64,000 nucleotides of DNA from Desulfuromonadaceae bacterium (GCA_028688955.1 JAQTXD010000001.1:99682-163681); one strand, 5' to 3'. Shown: positions 1-9,253, counted from the stretch's first letter. The notes: a model not told the origin generated them from the sequence alone. A program made the numbers and translations.

Positions 1-920
1 TGCGGGTGGCAGACAATTTCGGGAATATCTCCAAAATATCGTTCAACATCGGCTACATATTTAATTTCATTACAGGCAATATTCAAGGCGCTTTCCAGAC
101 ATCTGTTCAGGTCGGCACGCACCGGCTTGACCTGGTCGGGCCGGGAAAGGTTTGTCAGATCGTTAACAATATTTTTGACCCGTAGCGTTCCATCCAGGCT
201 TTCATCAATCAATTGACCGGTGTCTTTTATGACATAGTCAATTTTAAGACGCGTCCGCTCTGCAGAGACCCTCGATAGTGCATCGATGCAGTCCCTATCA
301 ATAATCGTCAGATATTCGTCAATTTTGGCAAAATATTTTTTCAGGGTACCGAGATTGCTGGAGATGAAACCTATCGGATTGTTAATCTCATGAGCAACAC
401 CTGCCGCCATTTGCCCGATTGATGCCATTTTCTCCTGCTGGAACATCTGTACCTGCATGACATTCCTGGCATCCATCTCTGCCTGAAGAAGCGCCTGGGT
501 ACGTTCCAGCTCTTCCACACGTTCTCCTGCCTGGCGACGCAGGAAATTAAGTTCCAGGTGGGTACGAACCCGCAATAACAGAATTTCTGATTCAAACGGT
601 TTGATGACAAAATCTATCGCTCCACACTTGAATCCTGCAACCTGTGTCTCGGTTTCGTAATCAGCACTGATAAAAATGACCGGAATATCTTTTGTTCTCG
701 ACTCTGCTTTGAGGCGACGACAGACTTCAAGGCCGCTCATGCCCGGCATGTTGATATCCAGAAGAATGAGATCGGGGAGTATGTTCTCAACGATTTCGAA
801 CGCACGTTCTCCACTACCGGCCATCAGGCATTGATAGCCGCATTGAGACAGAATAGAGCAGAGTATAGTGAGAATTGCCGGCGTATCATCTACGGCCAGA
901 ATAACGGGATGTTCTTTCAT
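1..920 (-). CDS. Response regulator-histidine kinase hybrid (REC-HisKA-HATPase), 3' end outside window
   Basis: Translated directly from the minus strand; open from an ATG at 920 to the window edge (306 codons), so the ATPase domain is cut off. Residues 1-120 are a receiver domain with acidic pair D11/D12, phospho-acceptor D55 (LLDINMPG) and the FVIKPF lysine motif. A coiled linker leads to a HisKA domain whose H-box reads VAHEINNP, phospho-accepting H177. No membrane segment, so a soluble receiver-kinase is expected. A GGAGGG ribosome site sits just before the ATG. It lies 126 bases downstream of a large membrane sensor kinase on the same strand, a likely signalling partner. The N-terminal receiver suggests it is driven by another kinase. 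Input and output are unknown. Confidence 0.88.
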   Translation of the reverse strand, partial: MKEHPVILAVDDTPAILTILCSILSQCGYQCLMAGSGERAFEIVENILPDLILLDINMPGMSGLEVCRRLKAESRTKDIPVIFISADYETETQVAGFKCGAIDFVIKPFESEILLLRVRTHLELNFLRRQAGERVEELERTQALLQAEMDARNVMQVQMFQQEKMASIGQMAAGVAHEINNPIGFISSNLGTLKKYFAKIDEYLTIIDRDCIDALSRVSAERTRLKIDYVIKDTGQLIDESLDGTLRVKNIVNDLTNLSRPDQVKPVRADLNRCLESALNIACNEIKYVADVERYFGDIPEIVCHP

Positions 921-1046
921 TACCTACCCTCCAGAAATTCTGATGTGTTACTCAGGTACGGGGTTTCCAAGAGATTCTTCGCAGCCCACCAGTTGTCGCC
1001 GGCATTATATTGAAAAAAATCTGGCATTACAGTCTGCACATCGACC

Positions 1047-4000
1047 TTACACCTGCTCTATAATTTCTGCACTTTCCAACTCTTTAGGGCCATCCACCGG
1101 CAGCTTGACGATAAAGGTGGCGCCGCGGCCAATTTCGCTTTCAACAGTGATGCTCCCACCATGCTTACGAATAATGTCATAACTGATGGAAAGCCCCAAT
1201 CCCGTTCCCTTGCCAACCTCTTTTGTTGTAAAAAATGGTTCAAAAATCCTTTTCTGAATGTCTTCGGCAATGCCACAACCGGTATCGGCTATTGAAACAA
1301 AGACATGTTCCTCCTCATACCAGGTACGAACTGTGATTATCCCCTGGCTGTTGCCAAGTGCATGGGCTGCATTCACCAGCAGATTGAGAAATACCTGATT
1401 CAGCTGCTGTGGATGACATTTTATGGCGGGAATATCTCCAAATTCACGGGTGAGAGTGGCAACATATTTGATTTCATTCCATGCGATATTGATTGTAGTC
1501 TCGAGCGCGTCGTTGAGGTTTAACAGTGCACTCTCTGCCTGATCAACCCGGGAAAAGCTCTTGAGATCCTGGACGATACGCCGCACCCGACCGGCACCGT
1601 CCTGGCTTTCGGTAATCAGCTGCCGCGAATCGTCCATGATGTAGTCGATCTTGAGCCGCTTTCTCAACGCTTTCAGATTTTCGGTCTCTTCACTGCCGGC
1701 AGATGCGACCAGAATCTGATCTCCGGCCGCGATAAACTCCGACAGCCGGTCGATGTATTTATTCAACGTAGTCAGATTACTGGATATAAACCCCATCGGG
1801 TTGTTTATTTCATGAGCTACTCCCGCAGCAAGTTGACCTATAGAAGCCATCTTTTCCTGCTGAAATATCTGAACTTGTGCTTCTTTCAACTCAGAGTAGG
1901 TCTTTTCCAGTTCTTGTGTTGCTATGCGCAATTCGGTTGTATCATTAAGCGAAACGACATAGCCCGTTACTTCGTCAACATTTTTTATCGAATATATGGT
2001 GATGTCATAGGTTCTGCCGGAACCCGGATGATGCATTTCCCCACTGACACCGTCAAACGTTACAAAACGGAATCCTGCGGCGTAAATGAGCTCCCTCCAG
2101 TCACTACCGAGCAGAGTGGCATAAGGTTTACCGGTTGCCTCCGACAGCAGCTTGTTGAAGCGGCGGATTCTGTGGTCGGCATCGGTCAAAATCACAAAAT
2201 CCTGCAAATGGTCAAGAGTTTGCTCCCATTCTCTTTTGGCTAGTTCCACCTGACTGAAGAGATGTTCCAGCTGTCCATGTTTTTCTTCAAGTTCCAATCG
2301 ACTATTTGCCAGCTCCGCCTCTACGGCTTTTCGATCAGTGATGTCTTCTTTGATCGCCAGATACCCGGAAATCCGGTGTTCCTTGTCGTACAGAGGTGAA
2401 ATTGAGGCATATTCCCAATATAATGTGCCGTCCCGACGCATGTTATGGAACTCCCCCCGCCACTCCCTGCCTGAGGTAATCGTTTTCCATAATTCAGCGT
2501 ACCCCTCAGGAGACAATTCACCTGATTTGAGAATACGGGGGTTCTGGCCAATGGCTTCAGCAAAGGTATATCCGGTTGTCTGTAAAAATTTAGGATTGAC
2601 GTATTCAATATTCCCATCAACATCAGTAATAACAATAGTCGCAGGACTCTGCTCAACCGCGCGTGACATTTTACGAGTCTGCTCATCCAGCTTTTGCTGT
2701 TCCGTTACATCGACAAAAGCACCAACAATGCCGCCCAAATCACCGTCTATCGAATAAAAGGGCGCCTTGGTAATCAATACATGACGTATCTGGCCGTCGT
2801 AACGCAGCAATTCACTTTCATAACTGAATCCAGATCTCCCGCTGATTACTTCGGCATCATGCTGTAACGTGTCCACCGCGTATATTCCGGGCATAATATC
2901 AGCTATAGTTTTACCGATCAGATCAGGAAGCGAGCGCCCGACAAATGCCTGAAACGATTTATTGCAGCCGATATAGGCACCCGTAATATCTTTGTAGAAC
3001 ACCGGATTCGGTATAGTATCCAGAATTTCCTGCAGAAAGATATTGTGGCTGGACAACTTTTCCTGTGCAAGTTTTCGATCCGTGATATCTTCAAGCGTTT
3101 CAACGGCAGCAGCAATTTCATTGTGGCTGTTCATGATTGGAGATGCCTCAAAAAACAGGTAGCGCCGTTTTCCGTTGATATCGTCAAACCACCCCTCTGC
3201 CTGATACGACCCATCAATAAATCGTGACCTTTCGAATTCTGAATAGTACTTATCAATATGCTTAAGATTGTGATCAATAACAAGATCAGCAAGAACGGGG
3301 CGCTCAGACGTATAAAACGGCGACCATTGAAGTTTGGTCGTAACCATCTCACGTGAACTTTTACCTGTCAGTTTGACAAGGGCATCATTCCAAAAGAGGA
3401 TAGTGTGATTAGAGTCAATGACAAACATCGGGGCAGCGGCATTCTGAATAACGCCACTGAAAAAATCTCTCTCGTCTTTAAGCATCTGTTTGGCACTGTT
3501 CATTTCTCCAAGCATGGTGTTAAACGCGACAGAGAGCCGTTCAATTTCATCTCCGGTTTTTATCTCTATCGGTTGCCACGCATCAACTCCAGATGTAAAA
3601 GAATCGATATGGTGCGTTAACAAACTGATCGGTCTTGTTAAGCCCCTGGTTACAAACCATACCACCAGTAGCGAGATTATAATTCCGCATACGGAAAGCA
3701 TTATGGCGTTATACGCAAGTTCAGTAAGTGGTTTGAACGCCTCATCAGAGGGGATATTAGCCACGAGAATCCAGCCGGTATCGCCAACTTTCCTGAATGA
3801 ACTTAATACTTGCTGCCCTTTTGAGCTCACGTTATCAAGGGACCCTTCAAATCCAAGTAGCGCCTTATCAATGCCCTTATTTTTGCCTTCCGGTATTACT
3901 TCAAGAATACGAGACTTGTCAGGATGTGACAGAATAGTTCTGTTATTAATAAGATACAGATATCCCCCCGTACCGATGCCCTTTGAAGAAAGGCTGGTCA

Positions 4001-4583
4001 GGAATTCATCCGAGTCGAGTGAATGATATCCTGCGAGAAGACAGATAACGCGGTCATTATCATCCCGTATGGGAACGACCATGGCGATCATTGCAGGGTT
4101 GGGAGGAACAGTGAACTGGAAAGGTTTTGATAGTACCGGTGTTCCTGACTTGAGTGCACGGATTATGTACTCATTTGATGCAAAATCCCTCCCGACCAGT
4201 TCAGAATAGCCCATACTTTCGGCAAGAACTCTTCCACCTGTTCCGATCACCAGAAAACCGGCGTCAAAAATCATACTTGTCGGGCTTGCAGCCGTGAGAG
4301 CTCGCTGAAGCTCTAAAGGGTTCGAAAGAACACTACTGTCGATATTGGTTGCAGCGAGAGACAGCTGATGTCGTGCAAGTTCAACACGCCCGTTTAACTG
4401 TTCTGCAATTTCAGAAACCAGTGTAAATTGCTGTTTAAATATTGAATCCCGAAGAACGGTATGGAAGTAGGAGAAGAGAATCCAGGAAACGACGAGAACC
4501 ATGACAGTAACAGTGACAAATACCGTTAAAGTAACTTTGTTTTTGATACTCGCTTTATTATCACTATCAGGACGCAGCAACAT
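1047..4583 (-). CDS. Membrane sensor histidine kinase (dCache-HAMP-multiple PAS-HisKA-HATPase)
   Basis: About 1178 residues. Order: cytoplasmic N-terminus, membrane segment near residues 15-38, a periplasmic region of about 250 residues resembling a double Cache sensor, a second membrane segment near 290-310, HAMP, then four PAS regions (around 375, 515, 645 and 785). A kinase core with H-box VAHEINNP (near 930), N-box NLLVNAAHAL, G1 DTGCGIAED and G2 GKGTGLGLS closes it. The reading frame also offers an ATG at 4595, but the GGAGG ribosome site lies after that codon and seven bases before the ATG at 4583, so 4583 is preferred. Probably senses a small extracytoplasmic ligand; the ligand cannot be read from sequence. 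It likely pairs with the receiver-kinase downstream. Confidence 0.9.
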   Translation of the reverse strand: MLLRPDSDNKASIKNKVTLTVFVTVTVMVLVVSWILFSYFHTVLRDSIFKQQFTLVSEIAEQLNGRVELARHQLSLAATNIDSSVLSNPLELQRALTAASPTSMIFDAGFLVIGTGGRVLAESMGYSELVGRDFASNEYIIRALKSGTPVLSKPFQFTVPPNPAMIAMVVPIRDDNDRVICLLAGYHSLDSDEFLTSLSSKGIGTGGYLYLINNRTILSHPDKSRILEVIPEGKNKGIDKALLGFEGSLDNVSSKGQQVLSSFRKVGDTGWILVANIPSDEAFKPLTELAYNAIMLSVCGIIISLLVVWFVTRGLTRPISLLTHHIDSFTSGVDAWQPIEIKTGDEIERLSVAFNTMLGEMNSAKQMLKDERDFFSGVIQNAAAPMFVIDSNHTILFWNDALVKLTGKSSREMVTTKLQWSPFYTSERPVLADLVIDHNLKHIDKYYSEFERSRFIDGSYQAEGWFDDINGKRRYLFFEASPIMNSHNEIAAAVETLEDITDRKLAQEKLSSHNIFLQEILDTIPNPVFYKDITGAYIGCNKSFQAFVGRSLPDLIGKTIADIMPGIYAVDTLQHDAEVISGRSGFSYESELLRYDGQIRHVLITKAPFYSIDGDLGGIVGAFVDVTEQQKLDEQTRKMSRAVEQSPATIVITDVDGNIEYVNPKFLQTTGYTFAEAIGQNPRILKSGELSPEGYAELWKTITSGREWRGEFHNMRRDGTLYWEYASISPLYDKEHRISGYLAIKEDITDRKAVEAELANSRLELEEKHGQLEHLFSQVELAKREWEQTLDHLQDFVILTDADHRIRRFNKLLSEATGKPYATLLGSDWRELIYAAGFRFVTFDGVSGEMHHPGSGRTYDITIYSIKNVDEVTGYVVSLNDTTELRIATQELEKTYSELKEAQVQIFQQEKMASIGQLAAGVAHEINNPMGFISSNLTTLNKYIDRLSEFIAAGDQILVASAGSEETENLKALRKRLKIDYIMDDSRQLITESQDGAGRVRRIVQDLKSFSRVDQAESALLNLNDALETTINIAWNEIKYVATLTREFGDIPAIKCHPQQLNQVFLNLLVNAAHALGNSQGIITVRTWYEEEHVFVSIADTGCGIAEDIQKRIFEPFFTTKEVGKGTGLGLSISYDIIRKHGGSITVESEIGRGATFIVKLPVDGPKELESAEIIEQV

Positions 4584-4662
4584 CTTCGCCTCCATAAAAA
4601 TGCATCACAACACGTGCCGGACTACGGTCTATAATCAAACATATTTTCGCCAGTCTTCATAC

Positions 4663-4690
4663 ATGATAGCCGAGATAGCGACACAATCAA
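4663..4690 (-). promoter_or_regulatory. Candidate sigma-70 promoter for the large sensor kinase
   Basis: On the minus strand a TTGATT -35 (4685-4690), a 16-base spacer and a TATCAT -10 (4663-4668) lie about 80 bases upstream of the kinase start at 4583. Match-based only. Confidence 0.4.
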
Positions 4691-4777
4691 GTCAAGTACG
4701 ATAAATGGTAAATATTTAGATGTAGTTGAAGGGAGAAGGAAGTGCATTCACGATGGTATACATGAAGATTTCTGCAG

Positions 4778-5503
4778 TTATTCGTGATGATCAATAGTGA
4801 ACTGTTTTACGTGATTATCATTAGTATCAGGACTATGAACCACATATATGTTCTTGATTGCCGATATAATTTTTTCGTCATCCACCATTATCGCAGCAGG
4901 TATAAACAGATCGACTTCATTACATATGATACCGGTCTGGCCACGAACCAACTCCTGAAACAGGTTCATTTCCCTGGAAAAAAGCTGAATAAAGGTAAAA
5001 CGCAGATCATGCAGTATTCTCGGGTCTGTCCCTGTGAAATTCAAGGTACACCATTCATCAAACAGTTCTTCGCCTGAAACATCAATCAATGGAATTCCGT
5101 TCAGGCGGCACGTCATCGGACGATAATCGTACACAAGGCATTCACCTTTTTCAGACAGCAGCAAACAGGGCGTTTCATCCTCTTCCGGCATAAGTTCATC
5201 CCAATCTTCATCAGGAATAACATTCAGAAGCCACGGTTCTATAAACTCTGTATTGATAAGAGAGAGTCGCTCCAGACGCCGGGATGCAGCCAGTATAAGC
5301 TCAGACTTCACTGATTGGGGGAGTCTGTCAAAGCCGCGCTTGAGATAATAACCATCAAGGAGGGTGATATCAAAAAGCCCCCGGCAGCACTCAGAACAGC
5401 CATTCCGACATGCTATCATACCCGGATGCAGATTCATGCAGCGGCGAAACCACTCATCAACCTCACGTAATAAGCTGCCATATTTATCAAGTATTGTGTT
5501 CAT
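4778..5503 (-). CDS. YkgJ-type cysteine-cluster protein
   Basis: About 241 residues from the ATG at 5503. Shows the CxxxCxxCC cluster (CRNGCSECC) near residue 35 and further cysteines in the middle (CLLL, ECLVYDYRPMTC). This is the signature of the YkgJ/UPF0153 family, predicted zinc- or iron-binding proteins of unknown role. The frame extends upstream to a TTG at 5578, but the extra 25 residues do not resemble the family and neither start has a clear ribosome site. It follows the CheX-like gene on the same strand at a distance of about 116 bases. Function unknown; metal binding is inferred from the cysteine pattern. Confidence 0.7.
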   Translation of the reverse strand: MNTILDKYGSLLREVDEWFRRCMNLHPGMIACRNGCSECCRGLFDITLLDGYYLKRGFDRLPQSVKSELILAASRRLERLSLINTEFIEPWLLNVIPDEDWDELMPEEDETPCLLLSEKGECLVYDYRPMTCRLNGIPLIDVSGEELFDEWCTLNFTGTDPRILHDLRFTFIQLFSREMNLFQELVRGQTGIICNEVDLFIPAAIMVDDEKIISAIKNIYVVHSPDTNDNHVKQFTIDHHE

Positions 5504-5619
5504 ATCATTGGACGGGCAGAATGCAGTGTCTTTGCGTGCGGGATGCCGGTACAGCACACCCTGCACGCTCGGACACAATGGGGAAGAGCAAAGGGGATGG
5601 AAACATCACTGATGCAAAA

Positions 5620-6117
5620 CTACATGTACACCATAACGGTAATGGATATTGAACCATCTACCGTTTTGAAAGGTATTGTCACTCCCTTACACTGAACGTT
5701 GATACTCGTCTTTTCGTTGGCTTCGGGTGGCTCTGACATTGCCCTCAGCTGTCCCGAAACAACGAGTGGCAGGCCTAAAGCGACACTGCCGTATTGTTCG
5801 TGATATTTGGTCTTAAATACTCCGGCTATATTATTCGCCAGTTCTCCCATGGCATCACGTATACATTCTTCGTCGGCTTCATCAACCATCAACAACTCTT
5901 TGGCAACGCGCTGAGCACTTGCCTTGTTTGTGGCGATAATGATGTAACCAACCCGGTCACCGGCAATGCCGACAATACCGGTCACATCTGAATCCACCGG
6001 CTCAACTTTTTTTTCAACCTTTCCGGCAAGAAGGTCGATATTCATGTAACTTTTAAACGTGTCCTGCGTTGCGGACATAATAGTAAACATGATTTCTTCG
6101 AATGATATAAGCGCCAA
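5620..6117 (-). CDS. CheX-like chemotaxis phosphatase-family protein
   Basis: 165 residues resembling the CheX/CheC-like domain. The family dephosphorylates CheY-P, using a glutamate and asparagine spaced ExxN. Here GELANN supplies E92 and N95 in the expected helix, so the catalytic pair appears present. The start is a TTG at 6117, supported by a strong GGAGGG seven bases upstream. It sits 40 bases after the cbb3 cytochrome gene and over 30 kb from the chemosensory operon in this window, so its CheY partner is not evident. It could also act as a stand-alone CheX-fold binding protein. Confidence 0.75.
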   Translation of the reverse strand: MALISFEEIMFTIMSATQDTFKSYMNIDLLAGKVEKKVEPVDSDVTGIVGIAGDRVGYIIIATNKASAQRVAKELLMVDEADEECIRDAMGELANNIAGVFKTKYHEQYGSVALGLPLVVSGQLRAMSEPPEANEKTSINVQCKGVTIPFKTVDGSISITVMVYM

Positions 6118-6157
6118 AAGCCTACCCTCCTGAACAGCAGTAATTTAGCGAGGAATT

Positions 6158-6649
6158 CTATTTCAGTGTGAGCACAAATTCAACAAGACCTTCAACCTGC
6201 TCCTTATCAACCTGGCTGCTGAAGGACGGCATACCGCCCGGTCTGCCTTCAGATATTGATTTGGTAATATCAAGTCGTGATTTACCGTATTTATATTTCG
6301 AAGACGTCAAATCCGGGCCGACGCCACCTTTGGCATTTTCACCGTGGCAAGAGACGCAGAGACTGCTGAACAGTTGTTTACCGGCAGCAACGTACGCTTC
6401 AACCTTGTGACCACTTGTACCGGAAGATGACCCGGTTGTCTCAACTGCTTTGTGAGCGAGCTGTTTTTGTTCAGAACGTGCCTTCTTTGCAGCGTCGGCT
6501 TCAGCCTGTGAACTCCATCCACTGAACAGATAGTATCCCATAAAGACTACGCCCCACAGCGCCAAAACAGTAAAAAGTAATCTGAAGATGCCGGGAGAAC
6601 TTTTTTCATCGCGATATTTTATTCCATCGTATTCATGCTGTTCTGACAT
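6158..6649 (-). CDS. ccoP: Membrane-anchored monoheme cytochrome c, CcoP-like subunit of cbb3 oxidase
   Basis: 163 residues: a short cytoplasmic head, one membrane helix at about 21-43, an Ala/Lys-rich linker, and one cytochrome c domain with heme motif CVSCH (98-102) and a likely axial methionine at 140 (GGMPSF). Position at the end of the ccoN-ccoO-ccoQ set identifies it as the CcoP equivalent, passing electrons to the periplasmic face of the oxidase. Canonical CcoP carries two heme c domains and is near 300 residues; this one has one. The missing domain seems to be fused to CcoO upstream. The ATG at 6649 follows a plausible AAGGAGC. Confidence 0.82.
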   Translation of the reverse strand: MSEQHEYDGIKYRDEKSSPGIFRLLFTVLALWGVVFMGYYLFSGWSSQAEADAAKKARSEQKQLAHKAVETTGSSSGTSGHKVEAYVAAGKQLFSSLCVSCHGENAKGGVGPDLTSSKYKYGKSRLDITKSISEGRPGGMPSFSSQVDKEQVEGLVEFVLTLK

Positions 6650-6673
6650 ATTTCAGCTCCTTGTAAATAAATA

Positions 6674-6814
6674 TTAGTCGTCCTCAAGCATCCTGTGTTT
6701 CGGTTCTTCAAGCTTTTCCTTGCGATTTTTGCTCATCGTCGCCACAGCAATGGCACCAAGAATAGCCAGCAAAAAACCTGTCAACAGTAAGAAAACAAAC
6801 CGTGCATCTATCAT
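6674..6814 (-). CDS. ccoQ: CcoQ/FixQ-like small membrane protein
   Basis: A 46-residue protein translated by hand. One hydrophobic helix (about residues 5-26) is followed by a charged tail rich in Lys and Glu (NRKEKLEEPKHRM). Size, topology and position between ccoO and ccoP match CcoQ/FixQ, a small stabilising subunit of cbb3 oxidase. Its ATG overlaps the ccoO stop by one base (TAATG), implying translational coupling, and an AAGGA lies ten bases upstream. The sequence itself is too short and plain for firm family assignment; the call rests on context. Confidence 0.7.
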   Translation of the reverse strand: MIDARFVFLLLTGFLLAILGAIAVATMSKNRKEKLEEPKHRMLEDD

Positions 6815-7695
6815 TAATTTATATCCTTCTTAATGTAGGTTACCAGTTTCCAGATTTTCTGTTCGTCAAGTGAACCGCTGAAAGAAGGCATTCCATTGGC
6901 TTCAGCCCCTTGTGATATAATTTTATACAGATCTGCATCAGTTTTGGCAGACCCTTTCAGGGCAGGGCCGATAGAACCCTGGCGTTTTTCTCCGTGACAT
7001 GAAGCACAATGCTGTTTGTACATCGACTCAGCATCTTTTTCGACCGCCTTCAGGTCGGTAAACGGATTGCTCAGAGCTGCCGGTGCCACCATTGCAGCCT
7101 CAGCTTTTTTTACCGGAATATCGGTTCCAAGCTTGCGCATATAGGCAATAATGGCATCCATCTCGGTTTTACCCTTGAGATCATCCAGGTCTGCTTGAGT
7201 ATAGGGGAACTTGAGAAGCTTCATTTTGCGCTCGGAATAGGTGGTATCGAGCGGTACATTCAGAAAAGCGTATGACGGCATATTTGAAGCGGGGACAACC
7301 GACTGGGGGTTTGCCATATGTTTTCGATGCCATGCACCATTCGGATCAGGGTATTTCAGGCCGATATGGGCAAGATCAGGCCCGGTACGACGTGATCCCC
7401 AGAGATGGGGGCGGTCATACACAAATTCGCCGGATTTTGAATAGGAACCGCCATAGCCGTATCTTTCCACGTCAGAAGCAAGCGTCCTCACGGTCTGGGA
7501 ATGACAATTGTTGCACCCTTCACGCATATAGAGGTCACGACCCTCCTGCTGTAGTGGCGTATATGGCTTTACTTCAGCAATCATATCTCCGGGGCCGTTA
7601 ATCCACTTGAAAGGCGCAATCATAGTAATCGTGGTGCCAACCATAATCACGACAAAGGCCAGAATGATAAAAATAACGGGATTTTTTTCCAACAT
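6814..7695 (-). CDS. ccoO: cbb3 oxidase subunit II (CcoO) fused to a C-terminal cytochrome c domain
   Basis: 293 residues. An N-terminal membrane anchor (about 7-28) precedes the CcoO domain, with heme motif CNNCH (61-65), the conserved stretch RRTGPDLAHIG (102-112) and a candidate axial methionine at 139 (NMPSY). From about 215 a second cytochrome c domain begins, with CASCH (230-234) and NGMPSF (Met269). Ordinary CcoO is about 200 residues with a single heme, so this is a CcoO-cytochrome c fusion. It carries electrons to CcoN in the inner membrane. GAGG precedes the ATG. The intergenic gap before it contains a palindrome (see 7725-7738). Confidence 0.88.
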   Translation of the reverse strand: MLEKNPVIFIILAFVVIMVGTTITMIAPFKWINGPGDMIAEVKPYTPLQQEGRDLYMREGCNNCHSQTVRTLASDVERYGYGGSYSKSGEFVYDRPHLWGSRRTGPDLAHIGLKYPDPNGAWHRKHMANPQSVVPASNMPSYAFLNVPLDTTYSERKMKLLKFPYTQADLDDLKGKTEMDAIIAYMRKLGTDIPVKKAEAAMVAPAALSNPFTDLKAVEKDAESMYKQHCASCHGEKRQGSIGPALKGSAKTDADLYKIISQGAEANGMPSFSGSLDEQKIWKLVTYIKKDIN

Positions 7696-7724
7696 AGTAT
7701 CGTCCTCGTTTGTATAGATTTTAG

Positions 7725-7738
7725 TAAGTTATAACTTA
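7725..7738. promoter_or_regulatory. Perfect 14-bp palindrome in the ccoN-ccoO gap
   Basis: TAAGTTATAACTTA reads the same on both strands and extends imperfectly on each side. It sits about 30 bases upstream of the ccoO start. It could be a regulator site, an mRNA hairpin tuning subunit ratio, or an AT-rich coincidence. Confidence 0.3.
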
Positions 7739-7791
7739 TTACGTGCGATGTAGCTGCAACGCCCCTTCACACTGAAACGCCATCAGGAAAG

Positions 7792-9192
7792 CTATGCTCT
7801 TGCAGCTCGAGCTTCAGCGCCTTTCTGAAACGTTTTGTAGATGTTATAGATAAACAGCGACAATCCGGCCAGATAGATAAAACCACTTACCGCACGTATT
7901 TTGTAATACGGGAAAATTGCAATCATGGTTTCCATAAAACTGTAGTGAAGCGTTCCGTCCGGATTTGTCGCCAGCAGCATGCTCCCCTGCTGAACACCGG
8001 CGATCCACATGGTAATGGAATAGATCAACTGTCCCACCAGAACCAGCCAGAAGTGCGCATTCGCCAGCTTGACACTGTAAATCTCAGTTTCATTCAGCGT
8101 CGTGGTTACATAATATGTTGCACCGAACAACACCATCGAGACCCATCCCATGGTACCCATGTGAACATGCCCCGGAACCCAGTCGGTGTAATGAATAAAT
8201 GCTGAAAAGGAGCGAATCGCCTGCATCGGCCCCTGCAGGGTCTGCAGGCCGTAAAAGGTGATCCCGACAATCATGAATTTGATCAGATAATTGGTTTTCA
8301 TCTGCTCCCACTTACCGCCCATCGTCAGATACCCGTTGAAGACGGCACCCCAGGATGGGGCAATCAACATGATCGAAAAGGCCATTGCCAATGTCTGAAT
8401 CCAGTCTGGAATCGGTGTCCAGAGCAGATGATGTGCTCCGGTCCAGAGATACATGAAGATCAGGCTCCAGAATGCGATTATGCCCATACGATGACTGTAG
8501 ATGGGGTTTCCACTGATTTTCGGGAGGAAATAGTAGAAGATTGCCAGAGGCGGAACGGTCAGCACCATGGCTACAGCGTTATGGCCATACCACCACTGCA
8601 CGTTAGCGTCGTTGGTTCCGGAAAAAGCCGAGTACGATTTAAAGAGATGGAGCGGAACTCCCAGGTTATTGATAACATACAGGACCGTCACGCCAACCAG
8701 GGCCGCCATAATGTACCAGAGCGAGATATACATCTGCTCTTCCTTGCGCTTGAGGATTGTCATGAACACATTAATGGAGAACAGTACCCAGATGATTGCG
8801 ACAATGACTGCCAGCGGCCATTCCAGTTCTGCATATTCTTTGGTGCGGTTTATACCCATGGCCAGTGTTACCGCCGCAGATGCAATGGCAACATTGAATA
8901 TCCAGAGTGTTACCCTCGCCAATTTCGGACTCCAGAGCGGCGTTTTGGTCAGTCTCTGCGTAATGTAAAAAAACATGGCTATGAAGCTGCCGATTCCCCA
9001 GCCGAAAATTCCTGCATTGGTGTGGATCGGACGCAAACGGCCATAGGTGAGGTAGGGCGCAACATTCAGCTGCGGCCAGGCCAGTTGCAGGGAGATCAGG
9101 ATACCGACCACGACCGCAATCGTTCCCCAAATGATGCTCCAGGTGATAAAACCTTTCACTGAGTCATCTACATACCGCGTTGGTACACTCAT
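7792..9192 (-). CDS. ccoN: cbb3-type cytochrome c oxidase subunit I (CcoN)
   Basis: 466 residues, about twelve membrane helices. Reduces oxygen to water at a heme b3-CuB centre. Visible ligands and active-site residues are H57 (RPIHTNAG) and H344 for the low-spin heme, H204 (WYGHNAV), H254/H255 (GAHHL) for CuB, H342 (PGHVHMG) for heme b3, and Y314 (FYGLQTLQGPM), the helix-VII tyrosine typical of the C-family. Length and motifs fit CcoN. First gene of the operon, with GGAG ahead of the ATG and a candidate promoter at 9254-9281. No ccoG, ccoH, ccoI or ccoS assembly genes lie nearby. Confidence 0.95.
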   Translation of the reverse strand: MSVPTRYVDDSVKGFITWSIIWGTIAVVVGILISLQLAWPQLNVAPYLTYGRLRPIHTNAGIFGWGIGSFIAMFFYITQRLTKTPLWSPKLARVTLWIFNVAIASAAVTLAMGINRTKEYAELEWPLAVIVAIIWVLFSINVFMTILKRKEEQMYISLWYIMAALVGVTVLYVINNLGVPLHLFKSYSAFSGTNDANVQWWYGHNAVAMVLTVPPLAIFYYFLPKISGNPIYSHRMGIIAFWSLIFMYLWTGAHHLLWTPIPDWIQTLAMAFSIMLIAPSWGAVFNGYLTMGGKWEQMKTNYLIKFMIVGITFYGLQTLQGPMQAIRSFSAFIHYTDWVPGHVHMGTMGWVSMVLFGATYYVTTTLNETEIYSVKLANAHFWLVLVGQLIYSITMWIAGVQQGSMLLATNPDGTLHYSFMETMIAIFPYYKIRAVSGFIYLAGLSLFIYNIYKTFQKGAEARAARA

Positions 9193-9253
9193 GCTTCTGC
9201 TCCTTTTTAAAAAAATTCAATGCCATTTTCAGCAATGTTAAATTCGGTAAACC

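Noticed and set aside
8428..9162. 244-codon open frame on the plus strand
   Set aside because: It lies wholly antisense to ccoN, is rich in Arg, His and Cys, and matches no family; ccoN has all expected motifs.
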